NCBI GenBank assembly: GCA_004431415.1
Contig: QPMI01000668.1
Span: forward strand, 1 to 64,000
Source: Cyanophora paradoxa
Taxonomy: Eukaryota; Glaucocystophyceae; Cyanophorales; Cyanophoraceae
Direction: 5' to 3'
Length of the DNA stretch: 64,000 bases
The position numbers were made by a program, and so were the translations under genes. The notes under the pieces were generated by a model. The model searched no databases. It saw only the letters and a list, made by a program, of their open reading frames with translations, and was not told the origin of the DNA. Within the stretch, counting starts at the first letter, position 1. Every line of letters begins with the position of its first letter. This document shows positions 46,781 to 57,043 of this stretch, one piece after another.

Positions 46781-47371
46781 ACTCGCATTTGGACACGTAC
46801 TAAAGACGCAGGTCCGGGCTACAAGTGTGGGAATGTACACTGCGGCCGCCGCGGCCGCGGGCCCAGCCAACCAGCGAGCTGGCCGGCCGGGCCCTGCGTG
46901 GCCCCCTAAGGAGAGTAATGCGCCTCCCCGCGGACACTCTGGCTAGCTAAATAGCTAAAGGTGCCCGCACGCGCGGCGTGGTGCTGCATCGCGTCTTGTG
47001 GCGGCGGGGGTCGTCTCAAGGCGGTGGCGGGAGCCCCTACAGGCCCTTGGGGGGGCCCGACATGGAGTCAGCCTGCGCCGGGGGGGGGGCGAAAAGGGGT
47101 CAGATCGATACATCGAACGGTCTCGATATCCAAATCAAAGCGAACGGGGGCGCACTCGCTCCTGATCATGCCAAGAAGAGCGCGACACGCGCCGCGCGGT
47201 GCCCGGGCGCGGTTCGGAGCTTAGACTCAGCTTCCTATGACAGCCGACGGCCGGCTCTCTGGTTCAATATCAATTGCAATGTAGACGGCCCTCTCGACAG
47301 TGTCATTTTTTACACGTTGCAAATTGTGTGATATTCCCGACGTGTACCTCCTCCACGCAATTCAAACCTAG
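46781..47371. other. Intergenic, no gene seen
   Basis: Lies between the stops of two convergent genes. It contains G-runs near 47,040-47,090 and no supported coding sequence. Confidence 0.5.
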
Positions 47372-49534
47372 CTAGGCTTGCGATCCCTGCGACCCCTCGA
47401 GCTCGAACGAGTCGGCCAGAGACAAATCTAGACCCTCCTCGTCGTCGTCCTCCTCGTCGTCGTCCTCGTCGAAATCGTCCTCCGTGCCCTCGCCTTCGTC
47501 CGACGCGTCGCTCTCCTCGAGCTCCGATATCGATGTCGATTCTTCGCCTCCGGACGCGGCCGCCGCCGCCGCCTCCTGCGAATTTCAAGACTCTGAGAGG
47601 CCGCAGAACTCGAAGAGGCCGCGAAATCGCGACATCCGGCTCGAATTTCGCGCACGCGGGCCTCGCAGTAGCGGTCCCAGGCGGCGTCGAGGGCGCGCGC
47701 CTCTGCCCCGGAGCCGCCCCCGGCGCGGACCTCCAGCTCGACCCGCGCCAGCAGCGCCGCCGAGGCCGCCACGCCCGAGACCAGCGCCGCCGCGCCCCGC
47801 AGCCCCCGCCCGATCGTGAGCCGCACCTGCCGCACCAAGAACACGCGTGTGAGGCCTCGATTGCGAGGCACTGATCATGAGCTGAGCAGCTGAGCTGTCT
47901 TTTCAAACAGCTGCAGAGATGTATACGTAAATTTCGCACCTGTGCCGTCGACTCCAGCACGAGCGTGTTCAGCATGTCCAGAACATCCACTGTGCGCGCC
48001 ACACGTTGCAATTGACGAATTAATTCTTAGCCAAAAATGCTATAACTAACTAGCATTTCTGAAGATCTAAGTCCAGGTCTAGATCTAGGGTGCGCGCACC
48101 GCCGGAGGCGTCGGGCCAGGAGGGGAGGTGCAGGGAGAGGAGGCGCAGCGTGGGCACGTGCGCGCCCCCTGAGCCCCGCTCATGGGCCAGCCCCTCGTGA
48201 TCAGTGTCATGACTGGAGCGAAACGGGATAGAGCCATGGGCCAGAGCTATAGCTATATGTGAGGTGCGCACCGGCGATCCAGCGCAGATCATCCTCGTCG
48301 ACGTTCGTGCCGCAGATCTGCAGCCGAGACTACGTATGAGTAGGCTCGCGCTTGCAATTGCTCCGCCGGGAGTGAATGAGCGCTGAGCACCTGCAGCCTG
48401 CGGAGGCCAGCGAAAGCCCCTGGGGGCCAGGCGCCCGGCAGGTGGCAGTCGTGCAGGCACAGGCTCGGGCCCGAGCGCCCGCGCTCCTCCGGCTCCCCGA
48501 GGGGGGCTGCAAAAAACGCCCCCAGTCAAGCTCAGAGCTAGAACATCCTTCGCGAGCTCCGCAAAAGTCACTGCAGATTTGAAAAGTACTCATTGACTTT
48601 TCTTTGCACTTCTTATATATTCGAATTCGAACGCGAAATTAAGCGCACCTGCGAGGATCACAGCGCAGGCCGCCGCGAGACGGTCGGCTGAGTGCATTTA
48701 AATTTAGACTTTGCACAGATAATTCGCGATGAACGTTCAGGTATCGAGGCACTGGCATACCTTCGGCGCCCTCGATATCCGCGAGCTTGATCGAGAGGTG
48801 GGACACCTGAACCCCCTTTTAAACGTCGACGGAGCTCGGATCAGACTCGAGACAGACTTCGAGGCGGGCGTCTAGATCTAATCTTGCATTTAAGTTGCCT
48901 CATTTTGGACGAATGCAAATTAAATTAAAATGCTGGTGGACGCGTACGGCGGCTGCGAGGATGTGTAGGGGCGCGGCCGGCCGGCCGACGGAGTTGAGCT
49001 CGATGCGGCGTACGTAGCGCAGCGAAGGCAGAGCCCGCAGCAGCTCCTGCGCATGCGGGGTCGCGCGATCGGCCCAGCGCTATATATAGGTAGCCGCGGA
49101 CGCGAAAACGATTCGAGCGCGCTAGCCCATCGATTTCTGCTTCGCGATCGACGTCGGATACCTTGGCTTCGGCGGAGGAGTGGAAGACAAGGCCGGCGTA
49201 CAGCGCCCGCAGCCCCGCGTGCACTGGTTTCTGCTCAAAATGAAGGGGACGATTATGAAATAGAAATGAAAGGAAGAATAAACATATATAACGGTCATGA
49301 TCAGCTGCAGCTGTCGATTCATTTTCGCACCGCCACAGCGCGCCTCAGGGATTCGACTCCCTCGAGGGATTCGAGCTCGAGCTCCTGCAGAGCTTGCTCG
49401 ATATCCTCGATTGGATCCGTGACATCCGATACCGATCCTCCAGATTCGGATATCGACCCCGAACTCTCAGACAAAGCACCGACTTCTGAGTCTTGATCGG
49501 TACCGGTCGATTGCGACATCTGTCGAGGGCTCAA
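47372..49534 (-). CDS. LRR-like protein with acidic ends
   Basis: Minus-strand multi-exon gene. The first exon is acidic and Ser-rich (MSQSTGTDQDSEVGALSES, ATG 49,519 or 49,534) and is followed by leucine-patterned segments: LRALPSLRYVRRIEL, VSHLSIKLADIEG, VPTLRLLSLHLPSW, VDVLDMLNTLVLES and VRLTIGRGLRG. The last exon is strongly acidic (DDFDEDDDEEDDDEE) and ends SLADSFELEGSQGSQA with stop 47,372. Introns have strikingly symmetric ends, such as GTGCGCGCACC...GCGCGCACAG and GTGCGCGAAATTC...GAAATTCGCAG. The LRR call is by pattern, not a strict consensus. The middle exon chain is the least certain part. Confidence 0.5.
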
Positions 49535-49559
49535 GCTTGCAATTGCACAGATTAAAATT

Positions 49560-50035
49560 GCCCAAGTTGAATGATCATAACGGCAAGCTCTAGCCCCGAG
49601 AAAATGAATTTGAAAAATGGAAGCTGTAAACGCACATGCTCTAAATTCGGGTCTGAATTTCCTTGGTCCGAAACGGCTTCGAGTCTAGAGGGCTCGCCAA
49701 AAGCTTTGAGGACCTGATGATATCCGATGAAGCTCGATGAGCACGAACCTCAAGCTTTCTTCAAATTTTATCTGATAGACTCTCAGGAGTCTATATCTGA
49801 GAAAGAGGCGCACATCTGGGACTATCATGTCGAAGGATCTTGCGCGATGCGCAATACGAAGGCCGCTGAATCTGCTCGCGAATCCGGAGGCATGCGCAGA
49901 CGTCGACGTACGCCCGCACCCGTCAAGATCGCTTGGGCTTCGGCTCCACTCGAGTATTCTGAGATCGCGGAGCTGCGAGACCTCGACGGTCACAAATTCG
50001 AACCCTATTGCTAACTGCGCTGTGCACGCAGATCT
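49560..50035 (-). CDS. LRR-like exons, possibly 5' part of the neighbouring gene
   Basis: An exon starting after GCGCAG (about 50,022) reads FVTVEVSQLRDLRILEWSRS before a GTGCGGG donor at 49,910. A second open segment ends in RARSFDMIVPD. The leucine spacing fits one LRR. No start codon is evident, so it could belong to the LRR gene at 47,372 or to a decayed copy. Confidence 0.28.
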
Positions 50036-50179
50036 AAAATTTATTTAGTTCGAGAAATTGATCCGCATACCTGAGGGGCGTAGGTGGCCAGGCGAAGACG
50101 AGGAGCGAGTTTAGGCCACAAGCTGCCACAAGAGTTTAGGCCGAGTTTAGGTCGACGCCGCGCCAGGCCAGTAATGCAA

Positions 50180-50916
50180 TTAAAGCGCTCGCTCAAAATT
50201 GGGGTCATGGGGTAGGGCGAGGTCGAGCCGGAGAAGGGCCGCGGGCAAAAGCCCCGCGAAAGATGGGTGACCGACGTCGAACGTGCCCCGAGCGGGGCCG
50301 TGAAAGAACGCGAGCGCCAAAGTCAAGTGCTCCATGTCCTTGAAAAGGGGGCCGCTGACCGCCTGTCGCGCCTCCTTCGCGTTGAGCACCCGCTCAGGCC
50401 ACGAGGCGAGAGCCGCCCTCGCTTCGTCACGTCGTCTCATGAGAAACAGCCGCCTGGAATTTTTCGCTGGCATCCGGATCTTCAAATGAGAGGCGCCCGG
50501 GCTTCCGAAGGCCGTGCCCGAGAACAGGGAGTCAGATGTTTGCATGGCCGTTTTTTTCACGACCATCGGGTGCCGGGGGAGCGCCACGAGATCTTGCTCT
50601 AGCTTTGTGATGTGCTGCAGCAGCACTTTCCGCGGGTCACCGTGCTCGACGCTCGCCGCGACCCTGCGAATTCGCAAATTTTCAATATTTTGCGCCCGGC
50701 CGGCGCCGCGGGCCGGCCGCGGGCGTGCGCGGCGCACTGGAGGAAGACGTTTCGCGGCAGCGGGCTTTGCAGTGCAATTGAACGCCAGCGCTTGCACACG
50801 GCGCTGGCGCGTGCACGGTCTTCGGCCGGGAGCGACGAAAGGCTGAGAAAGAGAATCTCATCGGGCAGGGGCACGTCTGGCCATGAAATCGATTCGGGCT
50901 GCGTCTTCAAAGCCAT
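50180..50916 (-). CDS. F-box protein
   Basis: Two exons (50,916-50,738 and 50,663-50,180) give 220 aa. The F-box is close to the N-terminus (residues about 11-50): WPDVPLPDEILFLSLSSL, then PAEDRARASAVCKRWRSIA, the typical LPxEIL...C+xW pattern. Such proteins recruit substrates to SCF ubiquitin ligases through Skp1. The rest is helical with a leucine-rich end (AALLRLDLALPHDP) that may be a short repeat region. The 74-bp intron starts GTGCGCC and ends AATTCGCAG and is strongly self-complementary. It is divergent from the esterase-family gene, 297 bp away. Confidence 0.72.
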
Positions 50917-51213
50917 GACCGGCGCCGGCGCTGGCAGCGCCGCGTCCGGTCTGCGATTAGATATTCCGAGTTCTGGCGCACTATATAGCTAGAGAGAGAC
51001 TCGAAGCCTAGATCTATATATATGGCTAGAGAAAGAGCTGGGCATATAGCTAGAGATTCACTACAGATATTCAACAATTAAAGAAGCTCAAGCTTAAGCT
51101 AGATCTAGAGGAGATCGATATCGAGCTCGAGGAAAGCTATAGCTAGCTATAGCTATACAGATCTCTAGATCTAGATCTAGATGAGCGCGATCTAGATATA
51201 CAGATCTCAAAAA
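50917..51213. promoter_or_regulatory. Bidirectional promoter region rich in AGATCT/CTAG palindromes
   Basis: The 297 bp between two divergent ATGs consist largely of overlapping words such as CTAGATCTAGATCTAGATGA, ATAGCTAGCTATAGC and GATATCGAGCTCGAG. The marked palindromic, AT-richer character differs sharply from the GC-rich genes on both sides. Confidence 0.5.
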
Positions 51214-54200
51214 ATGAGCGCGCCGCGCGTCAGCGTCGTCCAGTCGCTCGCCAGGCCCTTCGCAGGACGCGGGGAGCGCTGCGACGTCGTCTCGCGAATC
51301 CCTGAGGTGCGCGAAACTTCGCGAAATTTTGCGCCCGACCGACGCCGGCGGTCGCAGAGCGCGCGCATCGTGCTGATCGGAGAGGCCTCACACGGGACTG
51401 AAGAGTTCTATTCGATTCGCGTGCGCGCATGCAAAATGGCTTGAATTCAAAGTGCGAAAGAACTGACCCTGCATGTGCATCAGGCGGAGATGACGAAGCG
51501 GCTGATTGTCGAGCGCGACTTCAATGCAGTCGCCGTCGAAGCTGATTATCCGGTCATCCAGCGCGTCCAGCGGCGTCTTGCCTCATGCCTTTATACTTTC
51601 GCGCCAGGACGCGGCCAGGGCGAACCGCTACGCGCAGGGGGTCGGGTCCGACAAGAACGCGGAGCAGGCGCTGCGGGACTTCAAGCGGTTCCCGACGTGG
51701 TGGGCTTTAAATCTCGAAATAGATCCGGATCTCCGTTCACTTTCGCGCATTCATTGACGAGATGGCTAGGATGTGGCGGAACCACGTCGTGGCAGATTTT
51801 CTTGTGAGCCCTGCGGCCTTCACTTTATTTCCAGCTGTCGGCTGGGCTCAATTTTGCAACCTTGGAACTCGGCTCACGGTCGCGGGCTCTGTACTTGCAC
51901 ACAGGAGTGGCTACGGGAGCACAACGCGGGGCGGACGGAGGGCCGCGAACCCGTCCGCTTTGTCGGGATGGACCTGTATTCGCTGCAATCGAGGTGCGGC
52001 CGCGGTCTATGTGCCGTCTTCGGAACTCACACCGGTCCTTTTTGGACGTCGACTGAGGTTGATTTCGCAGCGCCGAGGCGGTGATAAACTACCTGAAGAA
52101 GGGTGCCTGAGATTTGATTTGCATATTGCGAAAATCGCGATCTAGCCCGGGCTGTTCGAATTCGAATTTTCGAATTCCGCAAAACTTCACGAGCTTCAAA
52201 TTCATGCGGCCGCAGTTGATCCGGCAGCCGCGCGCGAGGCAAAAGAGCAGTGCGTGAAGGCTGCTGGAGCGTCCTGATGATGCTCGTCTGCAGCTGACCT
52301 CGAGCTCTCTGCCAGCTACGGCTGCTTCGACCGCTTCGAAGGGGACCCCCAGGTACCTTGAAGTTTCCTATTTCGAAATTCGACTCGCGCTCGGCGAGCC
52401 TCGGAGCCTACGCCTCGAACTCGCTTCGGAATTGTTGATCATGAGCTGAACTTGAAGCTGGCGCTCGCGACAGTCCTAATCCTAATTTTAACCGATTCCG
52501 AGTGACACCCGGGCGCATGGGATGCAGGCGTACGGGATGGCGACCGCGTACCGCATTGCCCGCTCCTGCGAGCGCGACGGTGCGCGCGCGGGCGCCGCGG
52601 CAACGAACGTTGCGAGCTCGAGCACGAGCGTCGCGTCGCGCGCTGGAGGCGCTAAATCTAAGGGCGCGTGTGCACCGCGCGCGCGCGCGGGCAGTGCTGG
52701 ACGTGCTGCTGGACCTGCAGCGCCGCTCCATGGACTACGTCCGCTCCGCCCCCGGCGCGCCCGCCCCCGCCCCGACCCCCGCCCCAGGCGCCCCTGATCA
52801 TGAGCATCCCTCTCCCACGCAGAGCGCGAGGGGGGCCGCCGCCTCGCCGAGGACGCCCTCTTCGTGCGCGCCTCCCGCCACGCGTGTTGCGAAATCGAAT
52901 CTGCGCCTCGCTGTCGTGACTACGGCGGCCGCCTGCAGGACGCGGAGATGAACGCCGAGCTCGTCAAGGCGCGCGGGGATACGGCGCCTGCATGCAGCTC
53001 GCCATATGCATGGATGTGCCTCCTCTGAATTTCTGATTCGAGTTCGGGCCCGCGCGCCGCGCAGGATGCCGAGGAGTACTATCGCGTGCAGTTCGGGCGC
53101 GTGGCGCTTCAAATTGCTTGTTCTGCCGCGAAATTGATTTTCCGGTGGTGGTGCAGGGGCCATGTTGAGAGCTGGAACAAACGCGACTGGTGCGGCGGGG
53201 CCCGCTTTACGATTAAATTTGTATGTAATGCCGCACGTGGACTGAACTCTGCGAATTCGGGCCGCGGCGGGGCCCGGGGCGCGCAGGCACATGCGCTCGA
53301 CGGTGCTGCGGCTGGACGAGTTCCTCTCGAAGCGGACGGCGGCCGCGGGGCACGCCCCCCGCATCGTCCTCTGGGCCCACAACTCCCACCTCGGCGGTCC
53401 GTTCGAAATTAGATTCTCGCACCCGTCTCTGGCCTCTCGTTCGGCTTTAATGTTTTCAATTTTGTCTTGCAGATGCCCGTTACACCGACGCATCTCAGCG
53501 AGGTAAATTAACTTCAAAGCTCGCACATACCACGATCATGATCACTTGGTGCACGTGACTGGCCGTGAACGCGCGCGCGCGTGGCAGGGGAGTGGAACGT
53601 GGGGCAGCTGATGCGGGAGGCCTACGGCGAGGAGAACGTCTGTATCGTCGGCGCGCCCCCGGCGATCCCCGATCGCGACCCGCGACTTAAATTTGCCTCA
53701 GCTCGAACTCGCCACGGGCTAACGTCCTGCATTTCCCCCGCAGGCTTCACGACCTACACGGGCACTGTCATGGCCGCCCGTGCGCCCTACGCCTCGGCCC
53801 CGGCTTCAAATTCATTTGATCTCCACGGGTACCGGGGCGCCTGACTTTCTCGGGGGGCAGACGAGTGGGACGACCCGGCGCAGAAGTTACAGGCCCGTCG
53901 ACCGTCGGAGGCTCAACGCGGTGGAGGGATTGATTTAATTTGCTGAGCGTGGGGCGGGCCGGGGCGTGTGCAGGTGCGGCCGGCGATGAAGGAGAGCTGG
54001 GAGGCGGCCCTCCACGACGTCGCCCTCGCCCGCGTGGCCCGCCCCGCCCCGCCCCGCCCCGCCCCGGCCCCCGGGCTCACGCTCGCGCTGGACTCGCGCA
54101 GGGCGGCTCCCCCGACTTCCTCCTCGACTTCCGGTGCGCTTCGGATCTCGCGGGCCGGGGCCCTCCCGCTCGCGCTGAGAGGCCGACGCACTTGGAGCTC

Positions 54201-54677
54201 ACGGCCCCGGGCCGGGGCGGGGGCGCATGTGCAGGGGCGAGCCCGAGCTGATGCACGAGTTCGAGGGCGAGGGGGCCGCCGGTCCGGGGGCGGGGCCCTC
54301 CTCCATCCCCCCGGGCCCCGGCCCGAGCTCGGGGCGGGGGCGGGCGGCCCGCGGGGAGGCCCCGCCCCGCGCCCCCGGCCCCATCGAGAAGCTCGAGCGC
54401 TTCATCGGTCTGCCCAGCCCCACGCCCTAGGCTTGATGCATGAGCCCCGCCCCGCCCCCTTCTCAGCGGCCACGGGGGCGCCGCGCGCAGGGGTGATCTA
54501 CCGGCCGAAGACGGAGCGCTGGTCGCACATGTCCGCCGCCCGCATCGCCCGCCAGGCCCGCGCGCCCTCCTCCCGCCCCCGCCGCCTCGCTCTCGAGTTA
54601 ATTTGAGTTGGCGGCAGTTCGACCTCTGCGTCCACATCGACGAGACAAGCGCCCTGCGGCCCCTCGACCCCCTCTAG
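51214..54677 (+). CDS. Erythromycin-esterase-family (EreA/EreB-like) protein
   Basis: More than a dozen short exons reproduce the whole family pattern. ARIVLIGEASHGTEEFY carries the glutamate and histidine of the active site, and AVEADYP, DFKRFPTW, MWRNHV, EWLREHN and GMDLYSL follow. Then come YGCFDRF, AYGMATAYRIARSCE, YYRVQF, SWNKRD, LWAHNSHLG, DARYTDASQ, GEWNVGQLMREAYG, GFTTYTGTV, LERFIGVIYRPKTERWSHM and QFDLCVHIDETSALRPL, with stop 54,677. Bacterial members open macrolide lactones. Eukaryotic substrates are unknown, and antibiotic resistance should not be assumed. No signal peptide is seen, so it is probably cytosolic. Most introns start GTGCG. Start 51,214 follows the palindromic promoter. 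A few small exons remain approximate. Confidence 0.82.
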
Positions 54678-54776
54678 ATCTGAGCGGGGGACCCTCGGGG
54701 ACGGAGGAGTTCGAACCCTCCTCGAACGTAGAGCGGGGCACCGCGATTCTGGACACTGAATTCGGAGCGCCCACGT

Positions 54777-56787
54777 TTTTTTTTGCCAAAGCCCATATCA
54801 AGGGCAGGACGATTGTATTAGTTCAGTAACTTTATCGTACGCACTACCGGTTCGAACTAGGCCGAACTCTGGGTCAGAGCATAACCTGAGGCCGGGACAC
54901 AGGGATAGGCGCTTCGACGCTACGGCTGAGCGTTTCTCTTGTAGGGGGAGGCGTGGTAGAGGGCCGTTGTTGTGATTGTAGATGCGGGGGTCGTGGCTCC
55001 GAGGGGGCCTTTGTCGTACGTGGGGAAGCGGGAGTCGTGGCTCCGAGAGGGCCCGTCTTAGCTGGCGGGGGTAGAGGGGTGGGGGGGAGGGGTGGGGGCG
55101 GCGCGGGCGAGGGTAGCGGGCGCGCCCCCTTATTTTTATTGTGCGTGGGGCGCGGGGTATTTTATGAGCCTGGGGGGGCGGGTGGTGGCGGGCGGGGTAG
55201 CCGCCCTAGTGGGATCGTGGGGGGAGGGGCGTGAGGGAGGCATAGGCCGCGGGGCTAGGCTGTCGCTAGCGTTCGGGCCAGGGGGATTTGCTTAAGGGGT
55301 GGGGCGGGCCCGCAGAAGGGCAGGGCTGTGCGCGAGAGCGGGGTAGGGGGTGTCATTGCTTCATGGGGCTTTCTAACTCTGGAAAGGAGGACGGTGGGCG
55401 TTCATAATGCCCCTATCGTCGGCAGTCATGCTACCGCAATTCATGAAGAGAGAGAAAAGAAAGAAAGCTGAGGCCGAAACGGCTAGGAAATCGAGGCCAC
55501 GGGGGCCGAAAGAGAGGGGAGAATCTACACTGCCGCGTTGTCGGCGGCGGCCGCCGATATCGATATCGCAGGAGCCCCTCAAGCTCGCCGACCGTATAGG
55601 AGGCTTGCATCGCGGGGGGGTGTCAAGGGGACCGGTCGCCTCGTGGGAGAGGGGCCGGCGGGCATGAGGGGCGGGCGGCGCGGGGCCTGGCAGCGACCGC
55701 CGGGGACGCACTGTCCGCCGCTCAGCGGCTGGGAAGACTTCGACGGAGCCCGGGGATTCCGGGTCCGATAGTGGGCGAGCGCCATCAGGCTCGGACCCCA
55801 CGAGGGCGGGACCCGGCGAGGCCGGGCCCTGAGGCAGGCGAGCGCCGTCTGGCTCAGACCCCGCGGTGGTAGCTGGGCGAGCGTTTGAGTGCTCATGCGC
55901 CCGGGTATGCGTAGGGGGTCGTCGGCTTGCATGCCGGCCGTCGGCTTGCATGCCGGCGCCAGCGGCGCCAGCAGAGGCGGCGTCGCAGCGGGCGGGGGAG
56001 CAGGGCTCGGGGCTCTGTCCATCGCCGCGTCTTGGGGCGCTTGCTCCGCGTCCCGCCAGAGGCCTGCGAGCGTCGCGCACGCGTCACGGAGAGCCAAGTG
56101 AGCGGGGGGATGCGGCTCCGTGGTTCTTGAGTGTCGTGCTGGCGCGGGCGGCCCCGCGCACGGGCCGCCGGCGCCGGCGTGCTCCGTGGCAGTACGGGGC
56201 CGGCGTCAAAGTTCATAGAGGAGGGGCGCGGGCGGAGGGCGTGAGCGACGGGCGCGGGGAGGGTCCCGCATGATCGGCGGCAGCGGAGCCGGGTGCGTTG
56301 GCAGAGCCGCGCGTCCGACTGCGCGGAGTCGAGTCGACTTGTGCGTCGTGCGCTGTGGACGTGGGCTCAGGCGAGCCGCGCATGCGCGGGTGGCATGCGT
56401 TGGCGGGAAGGCGGGCGGAGCGAGGACGGGAACTTAGACGAGCGTATGTTGGCTCTGGATGTTGTGTGGCGTCTTTCGGGCGCGCTCGGAGCGGCAGGAG
56501 AAGGCGGCGGGGACCGGCCCGTTTAAACACGTTACCGCGGGAGCTGGCGCGAGTTGCGGGGCCACCAGGGGCGCCGCTGCTCTTCTAGATGTATGTGGTG
56601 TCGCTGCGGCTGTCGTTGCCCGCCCGGCTGACCGACTTTGCGCGTTCGGGCTGTGTTGGTCGTAGGGCGTCGGCGCCGCGAGTTTTGGGACCGGCAACGT
56701 GCAGTGCTAACAGGCACCCGCGTTCGGGAAGCCCCACTGCGCCGGCTTACTCGCTCGCGGGCCTTCGCGCAATTTTCCGGGGTACCC
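54777..56787 (-). mobile_element. Poly(A)-tailed retroposed insertion, ~2.0 kb
   Basis: TCGGAGCGCCCACGT occurs at 54,762-54,776 and again at 56,788-56,802, a 15-bp duplication flanking 2,011 bp. Next to the left copy is a T run (776-784). Read on the minus strand, the insert ends in poly(A) directly before the duplicated target, the signature of LINE-type retrotransposition. No reverse transcriptase motif is visible, so it is a non-autonomous retroposon or a retrocopy of a cellular transcript. It lies about 85 bp behind the esterase-family gene. Confidence 0.7.
55373..56080 (-). CDS. Open frame inside the retroposed insertion
   Basis: A 235-codon frame in the orientation of the poly(A) tail. 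It is Pro/Arg/Ala-rich with an internal near-repeat (SEPDGARLPQGPASPGP and SEPDGARPLSDPESPGS, 17 residues each) and a hydrophobic stretch near its end (FLAVSASAFFLFSLF). No family is recognised. GC composition alone could keep it open. Confidence 0.25.
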   Translation of the reverse strand: MRDARRPLAGRGASAPRRGDGQSPEPCSPARCDAASAGAAGAGMQADGRHASRRPPTHTRAHEHSNARPATTAGSEPDGARLPQGPASPGPALVGSEPDGARPLSDPESPGSVEVFPAAERRTVRPRRSLPGPAPPAPHARRPLSHEATGPLDTPPRCKPPIRSASLRGSCDIDIGGRRRQRGSVDSPLSFGPRGLDFLAVSASAFFLFSLFMNCGSMTADDRGIMNAHRPPFQS

Positions 56788-57043
56788 TCGGAGCGCCCAC
56801 GTATACATGTACACGCGGCCCGCAATTGCAACCGCAGCACTCTCCCTCCTGTAAGTAGGCAGCAAATAGCGCTATTCGCATATGAGGAGACTCGATGCAG
56901 GCAGCCAGAGGTAGATCAGATAGATCGGCATTCATCGTAGGAAGTAGAGGTAGATTAGTCTCTCGGCATTCATCGTGTAAATAATCGCACACAGCCTCTC
57001 ACGCGCGCCTGCAGGTCGGAAGGAGCGGGGGCGGGGGCGGGGC

